Source: Moesziomyces globuligerus
Lineage: Eukaryota; Basidiomycota; Ustilaginomycetes; Ustilaginales; Ustilaginaceae
Direction of reading: 5' to 3'
Length of the DNA: 64,000 bases
NCBI GenBank assembly: GCA_030849465.1
Contig: JARVLF010000005.1
Location: forward strand, 1 to 64,000
How positions within the stretch are numbered: position 1 is the first letter of the stretch; the number at the start of each line of letters is the position of its first letter. Positions 30,323-40,200 of this stretch are shown here, one piece after another. The notes beneath the pieces were generated by a model. That model searched no databases, had not been told where the DNA came from, and worked only from the letters and a program-made list of their open reading frames with translations. A program made the translations under genes and the position numbers.

Positions 30323-31432
30323 TCAGGCACAAGCACTACCATCACATTTCTTGCAATATCTGTGTCTCCTCAGCATCTGTGTCGCTCCTGTGTGTGTGTG
30401 CTTGCGATCCTTGTGAAACTGAGACACACGCACCATCAACTCTGGGTCTGGAAGAAGACCATGCTCCCTGAGTGCCGCAGTCGCATCGTGATGAGGCGCA
30501 AGATGATGGCCTGCTTGTGCAACCTGAGCCCACCGTTTGCATTCCCAAATCCACCCTTTGCATGATTCCGGCGTGATCCGATCAAGCCGTGCCTGAATGA
30601 CACCATCTAAGTCTGTGTGATTGCGCAGCTCCTGGCGTCCAACAGCAGGCTTGATGGCGGCAAAGACCTTCTCCGTTGGATTGAACCATGGTGTGTATGG
30701 TCGCAGGAACTCTATACAATGGCCCTTGTGGCGTATAGCCTGATTGACGATGTTGCGATGATGGCAGCGCGCATTATCCATCACCAAAACCTGCTCCTGC
30801 CTGCGGATCTGCGGAAACAAGTGTTCCTGCAGGAAGATTGTCAGGTACTCACCATTCCAGCCACCAAGTATGGTGTCGCTTGCCATGATGCCTTCCAACA
30901 ACATTGCTACCATAAGCGACATGTTGCGACCGCAATCAGCTGGTCGCCGACGCTGGTATGCTTGCTGACCAATGGGAGCTTGCCCTAGGTTGCGGTGGAT
31001 ATGGAGGTTGAACCCCGCTTTGTTGAAGTAGATGGCATTGTCCCACGAGGCAGTAACCTCAAAGTTCATAATCCATGCCATTTGCCGCTGTACGAGATTG
31101 TCGCTTTGATGCTGATTGTGTTGTACCTGCATATGCTTGAGTGTATAATGCATTCAATTGCGGAGTAAGCGCGACATTGTTGCCTGTGAAAGCTGCGGCC
31201 CGCCACGTGCTGCAAGATGATTGTTGATCTCGTATATGGTGGATGCGGGGTGATCGGTAATGAACTCTGCGATGATGGTTATGTGCTCCTCGGAGACTTG
31301 GCCTGTGAAATGAATAAAAGGGGAATCGACATTATTGATGCAATTGTGAATGGTCCGGGGCGGACCATGCAGGTTTGCTGCCTGACTTGGAGTGCCAGCG
31401 GCTGACTTGTGCAGTCCTGCCGTGTTCCTCAA
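30323..31432 (-). pseudogene. DDE transposase, catalytic part, with in-frame stop
   Basis: Two frames are contiguous and in phase, split by one TGA at 31154-31156. Upstream (31156-31432) reads a helix-turn-helix stretch (HPASTIYEINNHLAARG...QATMSRLL). Downstream (30323-31153) reads the DDE_3/Tc1 catalytic core: IYFNKAGFNLHIHRN, then VLVMDNARCHH, then PYTPWFNPTEKVFAAIK. The second Asp and the Glu are present, but the first Asp of the usual VDEAGFN motif is Asn here and the adjacent Glu is Lys, so it is probably inactive. A CGA-to-TGA change would explain the stop. It belongs to the 2.6-kb transposon above. Confidence 0.8.
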
Positions 31433-32134
31433 GTAGCAACCAAGAGTGGCTATATTCCAAGTCTGAAGATTTTCCGATGAGAGTCTGAGTTACAATATCT
31501 CAGGGTCAATCGTTGAACGACCAAGGTTTGCGATCAATGCAGCAGGTTGAGAGCGGAAGACAAAAGTCTGGGCCGGATCTTCAAAATACAAGGTTGGTTT
31601 GACCGGTCAGTGGAGATACAAGGGAAAAGATATTGATTCAATAAGAAAAGGGATCTAAGAATGTCGTCAAGGGAGTGTGTATATATGTGTTTTCCCGCTG
31701 ATACTTGACGTGCACGTTATGACAGTGTCTGTATCTGTATCAGGTGCTTCGTCTTTCTTGGTAGGTGCAAAGGTTTGTCGTGGACCTTTGGTCTTGTCTG
31801 TGCAACTTGCTTCTTGCCTGGTTCATTGTGCGGGTTCTTGTCACTTTGGTTCTTGGATCCTGATAGCGTTTAACAAGCGTGTGTGTCACCGGTGTTGGAC
31901 CGGTGATATCCATCGGCGTTCCAATGGGTGGTGCGACGGTGAGGGGGCGTCCTTCGGTTGAGCAAAGAATGTGATGGTCAATACAAAATGTCAGGTTGGA
32001 GGAACTGCGTGGTCCGTTGGTAACGTCAAAGGTCTGGCGCGGACCTTTGCTCCTTGCGTGAGCGTGGCAAGTGCCGTGCATTTAGTGTGTGGCGCGCACA
32101 GCGCGTGCTTTAGTGCTTCGGTTAGATTTGTGGT

Positions 32135-32617
32135 TTATTCGGCTGGTCTGATTTGGATTATCTGGATTTCTTGGACGCTTGTGCCCTGCGGTGGATCACA
32201 AGGTCCGCGCCGGACCTTTGGGGTCCGCCGCAAACCTTTCTGGCTGAATTGGCAAAGTGGTTGAGTACGAGATGAATGTTGAAACACCTTTGGTATTCCA
32301 ACATGGCTACGGCAAGGAGCACCTCCTCTCTTCTTTGAGTGCATCCTGCCGTTATGCAGGAACTTGTCAATGATCGTTGAGATGGTGGAGTAAGGCTGGT
32401 TGTGCCTTAGCGACCTCAGCCTTGGTTTTTCCAAGTACCACACTTTGTATGATGGTTTGCCTCTCGTTGTTGCCAACAGGCTTGCGCGGCGGCCTCTGAT
32501 TGTTTCAAGACGTAGGCATGATGGTGAAGTTGGACGTTGGCATTGCAAAGATGAGGTATGTACGAGAATAAATATGGTGTTGTAATGATCAACATGATGC
32601 TCACTCAGCCTGCACAC
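32135..32617 (-). pseudogene. Transposase N-terminal helix-turn-helix fragment
   Basis: The part with LEKPRLRSLRHNQPYSTISTIIDKFLHNGRMHSKKRGG fits the second helix-turn-helix and linker of Tc1-like transposases. It lies upstream of the catalytic fragment on the same strand, about 700 bases away. Either an intron or an insertion separates them. The rest of the frame is not transposase-like. Confidence 0.55.
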
Positions 32618-32879
32618 ACACAGCTCGATGACGTTGACTCTCAGTATAAGTTACGTATTCCAAATCCCAGTGTTGTTTTATGCAGCGGGGAATGACACGT
32701 AATAAGCAAGTTACGTGCCTGAACTCAAATTACGTAGACCAATCATATTGCTTAAAATAGTCAAATTACGTTGTGCGGTGAAAATAGGAATATAACCACT
32801 CCTCCACACACCCCTGCGTACCAGGATCTGAGGCTTAAGCACTCATATACCCTTCCAAAAATCGAAAATAAAGAAATTG

Positions 32880-33000
32880 ACGCGCCTCCTGGATTCGAAC
32901 CTAAGGCCCGCAGAGGTCACCTCCAAATCCACATACACGCACGTACGGACAAGTCATGAGGCATGCGTGGTACCGCTGCCCCACTGCCCTTGCGATGCCA
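32880..33000 (-). repeat. tRNA-like (SINE-type) Pol III unit
   Basis: On the minus strand an A-box-like GGGCAGTGGGGCAGCGGTACC (32969-32990, complement) is followed about 70 bases later by a perfect B box GGTTCGAATCC (32891-32901, complement). A diverged copy in plus orientation at 34670-34780 shares GACAGCGCTACCACGCGTG and CTTCTGCGGGCCT. No cloverleaf folds, so it is not a functional tRNA gene but a tRNA-derived repeat. Confidence 0.6.
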
Positions 33001-33451
33001 GGAAGGTAACACGAAGCTAATTGACATCATCTCAGCGCAATTTGGGCCGCATCTTGGTGCTATTTGGGTCGTATTTCAGCGATTTGAGTCGGATGTTGGC
33101 AAAGTCTGAACAGCTCAGTCATGATTCTCAGTGATCCTCTAAACAACGAGCGCTTTACATTACAAGTATCATGATTATTCATCTTCTGCTGCGGATGGAT
33201 GGAGTGCGGATCGAGGGAGTGACTACTCGACGAGACCCAGCAGGCAGCGAAAGCACGCGTATTTTGCACAATTTAGACGTGCAGTGTCAAAATTTTGCAG
33301 GGGAGGTGGCGGAGAGCAGCCAACCATCAGCCACCCAAGGGGGGCGGCTCATCGTGATCAGCCTCCCATCAGCCATCAGGGGGTGGGTGGCTGCTCCTCG
33401 CCAGTTCGCAGTTCTTCAGGATATGACTTCATGGCTCATGACTCGCCAAAT

Positions 33452-33934
33452 GCATATTGCGAAAGAAGGGTTGTAACATGTTCAAAGCCACTATGGAAGC
33501 CACCCGTAGTGGCTTAATCTCCAAGCCACTCGCAAGCCACCCACGCGCACTCTAGTGGCTTAGAATTTCAAGCAACTACGGGTGGCAAAAATTCCAAAAT
33601 ACGCGTTGCTCCGGAGGCGCCCCACCAAAAAATACGCGTCTCTCCAAAATTGAACCCGGGCCCTCCACATCCGCGCGTGAGATCTGACCCTCACTTTAAA
33701 TTATCCAACTGCTCCACGTAACTCCGCGTAACAGTACTGGAGGCTTAAGCACACATATACACGTCAAATTCCAAGTTGCGGTCAAATTCCGGAACTTCAC
33801 GCGTCTGTTACGTGAGGCAGGCAACCCCTTAAGCCACTCACCCCTAGTGCCATAATTTGGAAGCCACCCTTAAGCCACCCATAGTGGCTTGCGGGTGGCT
33901 AAGCTCACGTTGCAATCCGTTTTTCGCGATATGC
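33452..33934. mobile_element. Inverted-repeat element with Pol III-like core (483 bp)
   Basis: The left border ATATTGCGAAAGAAGGGTTG plus TAACATG and the right border CACGTTGCAATCCGTTTTTC plus GCGATATG are inverted copies. The minus strand of the core has an A-box-like TGGAGCAGTTGG (33705-33716) and a B-box-like GGTTCAATTTT (33646-33656), then ACGCGTATTTTTT. Arms on both sides are AGCCACC/GGTGGCT palindromes. No open frame. It combines MITE-type ends with a SINE-type promoter. Confidence 0.65.
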
Positions 33935-35399
33935 ACCAGCCACCCGAGGTGGCTGTAGCGGGTGGCTGCTCTCCGCCGACTTCTCTGCCAAATTTGACTC
34001 TGCACGTCCAGATTGTGCCAAATTCGACGCTACGCGCGACCAAATTGTGCGAAATACGCTTTTTTTTTTTTTTTTTTTTTGGCTGCGTGCTGAGTTGTAC
34101 CTCCTCCATCCGCACTCCTTCCATCCGCAGCAGCAGATAATGAATAATCCATAATCCCTGCAATGCAATGCATCAATTCTTTAGAGGATCACAGGAAATC
34201 ATGATTAGCCCTTCGAAAACCGGCTAACCGCCGAAAGTGGGCCCAAATACGCTAAATATGGCCTGTATTGCGGTGAGATGATCATATCCTGAAGAATGGC
34301 GAGCTGGTGAGGAGCAGCCACCTCCTCTGCCAAATTTGACTCTGCACGTCCAAATTGTGCCAAATTTGACGCTGCGCGCATCCAAATTTTGCCGATTTCA
34401 ACGCTGCACGTCCAAATTATGCAAAATACGCTAGTCGTGGCTGCCTGCTGAGTCTCGTCTCGAAGTCACTCCCTCCCTCTTGCACTGCCTCCATCTACAC
34501 TCCATCCATCCGCAGCAGATGACGAATAATCATGACACCTGCAATGCAAAGCATCCGTTGATTAAGGATCACTGGGAATCATGATTTGCTGTGCAAAATT
34601 CGGTTGAAAACCGAAAATGGCACAAATTGCGTCAAGATCATATGAAATAGCTAATTATTGCATGCCCCGTATCTCGGGAGCTGTGGGACAGCGCTACCAC
34701 GCGTGTGTGGAGGTGCAGGTGGAGGTAACTTCTGCGGGCCTAAGCTTCTCCTCGAGAGACGCATGACGCGTCTATTCCTTACTTTTCGAATACCGGGAGG
34801 GGGGGTGGCTGCCGTTCGCCAGCTCGCAGTTCTGCATGAACGATCATGCATGATGCGCTGCGGATGGACGGCATTCAGATGGATTGCTTGCGGATGCATG
34901 GCTTGCAGATGATAAACAGGGCAGCTACGCGTTGCAGCACGCAGCGAGTGCGTTCCTCTAAGCCACCCGGGGTGACTCATATCCGAACAAGTGGCGAGGT
35001 GGCGATTCATATCCTGAAGAATCGTCAGTTGGCGAATAGCAGCCACCCATCAGCCACCCCGGGTGGCTGATGGGTGGCTGATGAATACTAGCCACTCCCC
35101 CCCCCCCCCCCCCCGGTGGCTGCTGGGTGGCTGCTATTCGCCACGCGGGGGGGGGGGGTGGCTGAGGGGGGTGGCTGATCGCGACCAGGCTGCTCTCCGC
35201 CACCTCCTCTGCCAAATTCGACTCTGCACGTCTAAATCATGCAAAATACCTGTCTCGGGTGGCTTAGTGGTGGCTTCCAAATAAAGCCACTAGGGGTGAG
35301 TGGCTTGGGGGGTGGCTTGGCTCACGTTACAAAGACGCATGCCGAAAGTTGAATGGGAAATTTGGGTGAAAATGAGCAATTTGACGTGTATATGTGTAC

Positions 35400-35531
35400 T
35401 TAAGCGTCTAAGAGAGGTACGCAGGGTTGTTTGGAGGAGTGCTTTTATACGGGTCAGAGGATCCGATGGGCGCGCGCGCGCGCGTGTGGAGGGCCGCCAG
35501 GTTCAATTCCGGAGACACGCGTATTTTTTTT
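35400..35531 (+). repeat. tRNA-like Pol III unit with T8 terminator
   Basis: Plus-strand copy of the same core: a TACGCAGGGTTG-like A box, GGGTCAGAGGATCC, a GC-dinucleotide run (35470-35484), B box GGTTCAATTCC (35500-35510) and TTTTTTTT at 35524-35531. Other copies of this core lie at about 30060-30150, 33630-33720 and 36170-36260, all on the minus strand. Confidence 0.6.
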
Positions 35532-36038
35532 GGAATTTTGTGCCACCCGTGGTGGCTTGGGAATTCCAAGCCACTAGAGTGAGCGTGGGTGGCTTGCGAG
35601 TGGCTTGGAGGGTAAGCCACCTGTAGTGGCTTAGGGGGTGGCTTGGAATACGTTACAACCCTTTTTTCGCGATATGAATGGACAAGGATGCATGCTCATT
35701 ATATGTCTGCAGAGCTTTGCAAGCGCTGTTCAAAGAGTTGCTGAAAAATCATGATTTGCGTTGCAAAGACCCGACTCAAAGCGGTGTTATACGGCCCAAA
35801 TAGCGCTGAGATGCTGTCAGATAGCTTCAAATTCATATCGCGAAAAACGGAGTGTAAGATGGGCCAAGCCACTCGCAAGCCACTACGGGTGTATTAGTGG
35901 TGGATTCCAAATAAAGCCACCAAGGGGTAGTGCTTCACACTAATATCCTAACAAGTGGCGAGGTGGCGAAGCACCAGCCACCCATCAGCCACCCACGCGC
36001 GATGGCTGATCAGCCACCCAAGATGGCAGATACATATT

Positions 36039-36460
36039 CATATCGCGAAAAACGGCTTGTAACATTATCCAAGCCACCCCCTAAGCCACTACAGGTGGCT
36101 TACCCTCCAAGCCACTTGCAAGCCACCCACGCACACTCTAATGGCTTGAAATTCCAAGCCAGCCCCCGTAGTGGCTTACCCCGGAATTGAATTCAGCCCT
36201 CCATGTGCGCGCGCGCTGGATCCTCCGACCCTCAAAACCAATCCTCCACACAGTCAGTTTACATGGAGCTGAAGCTCATATATACATGTCAAATTGCTGA
36301 ATTGCGGTCAAATTCCAAAATTTCACGCGTCTTTTATGTGGGGCAAGCCACCCCCCAAGCCACTACCCCCTAGTGGCTTAATGAGGAAGCCCACCCCTTA
36401 GCCACCCGTGGTGGCTTGCGGGTGGCTTGGCTCATGTTACACTCCATGTTTCGCAATATG
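36039..36460. mobile_element. Inverted-repeat element with Pol III-like core (422 bp)
   Basis: The cleanest copy. Left end TCATATCGCGAAAAACGGCT then TGTAACAT; right end ATGTTACACTCCATGTTTCG then CAATATGA. The core includes the minus-strand tRNA-like segment near 36180-36255. The order of arms, core and arms is the same as in the 33452-33934 copy. Confidence 0.7.
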
Positions 36461-37258
36461 ATTTGGCAGAGTTGGTGGCGGAGAGCAGCCACCCGCTAGA
36501 GCCACCCCCCCTTAGTGGCTAGTATTCGTCAGCCACCCGTCAGCCGCCCGGGGTGACTGATGGGTGGCTGCTCTTCGCCAGCTTGCCGTTCTTCAGGATA
36601 TGCATGATAATTCACTGTATGCCGCAGACGGATGGGGTGCAGATGGAGGGGTGCGGACTGTTGGGGTGGCTACGCAATAAGGAGACCCCTTAGGCAGCCA
36701 CCACGCGTATTTTGCACAATTTGGATGTGCAGGATGGAAATTTGCAGAGGAGGTGGCTGAGAGCAGCCACCTGAGCAGCCATCCAGGGGGGATGGCTGCT
36801 CATCACCACCTCGCCGTTCTTGAGGACATGGGGTCCGAATTTTGGAAGGGAGGGTCGGCTGCTCCGGAGAAGCCACCCGCGGACTACCCACCCCGACGTT
36901 TTTTGAAGCCACCCGGAATGGCTTTTGGGGGTGGCTCGGGGTCTGGCTTAGCGAACGTACCTTTCAACTTTTTTCCGATATGATGCCAAGCAGGGCTACC
37001 GAGCTAGATGCCCAGATAGTCATGAGTCAGTAAGTCATATGAGATTCGTGCTGGAGAGTAGACTCATGACTGACAGCTGCTCAAGCTTCAAGCACATTGT
37101 GCATATGATGCATGGATGTCGTCCGTCCGACATGCGACGCACCACAGCCGGCAGAATCATTACGGCATGACTGGCCAAGTTGACCGACGAGACATAAATA
37201 CGAGAAGTGCTTGATAACCGGCCATGATCCAGGCGCTGGGCACGTCAGAGATCTATAA

Positions 37259-40200
37259 TTACAGTTGGAGCTCCATGAGCTCGCGATATCGCCCTCCTCG
37301 TGCGATGAGGTCCGCATGCGTGCCGGATTCGCGGATCCCGCCATCCTCGACAACAAAGATCCAGTCACACTTCCGAAGGCTGCTGAGCCGGTGGGCGATC
37401 GTGACTGTGGTGCGACCGAGGGCGGCACGATCGAGGGCGCGTTGGACTTGGATCTCTGACTCGGCGTCCAAAGCCGAAGTGGCTTCATCCAGGAGCAGGA
37501 TTTTTGGGTTGCGGAGCAGCGCCCTCGCGATGCAAAGACGCTGTTTCTGCCCTCCAGAGAGCTGCGACCCCTTGAAGCCGATTTCGGTATCGAAGCCGTT
37601 GGGGAGGCCACGAACAAAGTCGAGGATGTAGGCATCTTCGCATGCCTTCTCCAAGTCCGCTTGCGTGACGTCGTCCGCCTGGTTTGAGCCCAGGGACAAG
37701 TTCCAGCGGATGGTGCCTTCGTAAAGGATCGGGTCCTGCGAGACATACGCCATTTCTTGACGCAGCTTCTCCAGGGGCACCTGTCGCACATTGACGCCGC
37801 CAAACTCGATGCTACCTTTGCATGGGTCGTAGAATCGTTGAAGCAAGGCGAGAATGGAGCTCTTGCCCGATCCAGACGTGCCGCAGAAGGCGACGCTTTT
37901 GCCTGCTGGAATAGTGATACTCAGCTCCTTGAGCGCTGGGTGATTGGGGCGCTGCGGGTAGCGAAGCTCGATGTCACGCAGCACGATGTCCTCAGCAGCG
38001 TAGCTGCCGCTGTCCACCTTTGCGCGTGCCGATGGATCGAGCGCAGGGAGGCCCCTCGTATCCGCTACCAGCGGCTTCCGGTTGATCCAGCCAGAAATCG
38101 TCTTGAACGAGTTGGTCGCACGGCCATAGTCCGGCACGAACGTGAAGAGCCGTCCCGCGGAGAAGGCAGCGATAATGACGGCCTCGAAGGAAGCATAGAG
38201 CGCGGTGATGTCCACCTCGTTTCTGCTGAGAAGCGTACCGCCCCAGTAAAAGACGAGCGCAGAGAGGAGCAACACCATTGCTTGCGAGACTGCGAAGCCT
38301 CCAGCACCAAAGATGAGGTATCGAGTGCGCTTGGGATCCGCACGAGCGCGCTCGTCAAACACCCGCATCGTCTCGGCCTCGCGACCGAGTGCAGCCACCG
38401 TCTTGATGGCATCGACGTTCTCCGAGACATAGGATGCCGCACGGTCGGCAGGTTTCTGCGCGACAGCCTCATACTTTTCCAGCATGACGATGTTGAGCCA
38501 GCCAGATACGAAGAGCACGAAGATGGGAGCCAGGCAGACCACGGATGTCTTCCATGAGAGCACGAGTCCAAGGATGACCGAGCCGAGCAGATTGATGCTG
38601 CTTACGACTACCTGGGCTAGGACTAGACCCGTGGCGGCGGCGACGTTGGCAGGATGGCTGGACACTGCAGCGCTCATGGCACCGCTCGCGTGCTCCTCGG
38701 CATCGAAGAAGCCGATCTCCTGTCGGATCAAAGAGGTCAAGCCCTCCTTCTTGAGCTTTCGCATGACGTGTTCCGAAGCGGTCTCGAGGAAGAAGCTGCC
38801 GATCATCACAATGACGAGGTCCGCCAGCGCCAGGATGAGGAACCACAGCGCCCAGCGGTTGGCCTCGTTGCGCAATCGTTGGTTGTCGCCCTCGATGGAC
38901 AGCGAATTGACGGCGCCACCGGTCAGCCAGCCTGCGATCGGGAAGCTCGCACCGGTCGCGACGGCACCAAGGATACCGAAGGTGAACCAGAACTTCTGAT
39001 CGTTGACGTATCTGTAGAAGGTCTTTCGGAGACGACGCTTTTCCTCCTTGCGCGCCTTCTTGCTCTGATGCTCGCTGTCACCGCGACTCGTGAGGCTCTT
39101 GGCATCATCCGGAGTTGCGGTGTCGAGCTCTGCCGAGGGTGCAGTCGACGCAGGCATGCGGTCAACGCTCTTGGTCGCAGCAGCCGTTTCCGAGGCATGC
39201 TCGTGCTGCGCCAGCGCGGTGCCGGTTCGACCACAGAAGGATCGGTAGGGGTTGTCCGATGCGCGACTGCTGCGGTGCCTGACGAGCGGCACCTCGCGCG
39301 AAGCGTGGCTGGACACAGGCTCGTCGGGTACGACGGAAGCCGAGCGGACCGTCGATGCACCGTCGACTTTGGTCCTCGTGCCGTCGGTCATGCCGGACAT
39401 GGAGCGCCGGTAGTCCGCGGCGTCGAGCCTTTCTACTTCCTTGCTTTCAGCGCTAGTAGCCAAGGAGACGTCGCTCGAAGTCAGATCCGGCGACTTTGGC
39501 CCACTCGATGCGCCGGAACCCTCCTTGTGGAGCCCAGTGATATTGTGTGCATCTTCACCTTCGTACTCGGCGAGGTGCCTCTGCTGCATGACCATGCTGC
39601 GGTAGAGGCCTGCGTGGCCGCCGGCATCCTTTTTCTCCATCAGGTTGTCGTGAGTTCCCTGCTCGATGATGCGGCCATTTTTGAGGACGACGATCTTGTC
39701 GGCGTGCTCGATGGTGCTGAGACGATGAGCGATGAGGATGGTGGTCATGCCACGCTCCTCCTGTTCCTTCTGTAGCGCGAGTTTGATCTTGCTCTCCGTG
39801 TCCGAGTCGAGAGCCGAAGTGCCCTCGTCTAGACACAGGAGACGGGGTTCGCGCACGAGGGCACGGGCGATGGCGACTCGCTGACGCTGGCCGCCCGACA
39901 GCAGACCTGTGCGACCACCCGAGATGGGCGTATCCATACCCTGGGGTAGGTTCGACACAAAGTGCCAAGCTTCCGCTTTCTGGAGGGCAAGCTGGACCTT
40001 GTCGCGGACAGCAGCCGTGCGAGCCGGGTCGTATCCGACAGCCTTGGGGTCGCCATCCACGTCTGGAAGATACTCCCATTCGGTTCCGGTGAGACCGGTT
40101 GCAACATTCTCGAAGACGGAGGCGGTGAAGAGCTGCGGGTGTTGCTGGACGATAGCGATTTGCGATCGGAGCCAACGCGTGTTGAGTTCGCGCACATCGT

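Larger units (their letters stand above)
30165..32790 (-). mobile_element. Tc1/mariner-like DNA transposon, degenerate
   Basis: A 2.6-kb segment interrupts one palindromic module (its left half ends near 30165 and its right half resumes near 32790). Both ends carry the same subterminal word in opposite orientation: ACGTAACTT or ACGTAATT five or more times at 30178-30300, and AAGTTACGT or AAATTACGT at 32648-32771. Inside are transposase fragments on the minus strand and five dispersed palindromes built on GGTCCGCGCCGGACC (near 31352, 31776, 32026, 32202, 32224). Exact ends and target duplication cannot be fixed by eye. Confidence 0.7.
28510..37020. repeat. Island of palindromic AGCCACC/GGTGGCT repeats and nested short elements
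   Basis: About 8.5 kb almost without coding potential is filled with the words AAGCCACC and GGTGGCTT in alternating orientation. These form dozens of short hairpins such as AGCCACCCGTAGTGGCT. Two border motifs recur in both orientations. One is of the form CATATCGCGAAAAACGG followed by TGTAAC (near 29350, 29511, 33452, 33904, 35651, 35832, 36039, 36432). The other is CTTCAGGATATGA (near 29905, 33412, 34272, 34996, 36590). A shared 350-base non-coding unit, with CCATCCGCAGCAG and AAATTTGACTCTGCACGTCC or their complements, appears at about 29540-29840, 33020-33330, 33960-34280 and 34320-34640. The island stops about 240 bases before the ABC transporter stop codon. Bases 28640-29150 are less repetitive. 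Confidence 0.85.

Noticed and set aside
28510..37020. CRISPR-like array, because of many short regularly repeated palindromes
   Set aside because: Repeats vary in length and orientation, spacers are not uniform, and the genome is eukaryotic.
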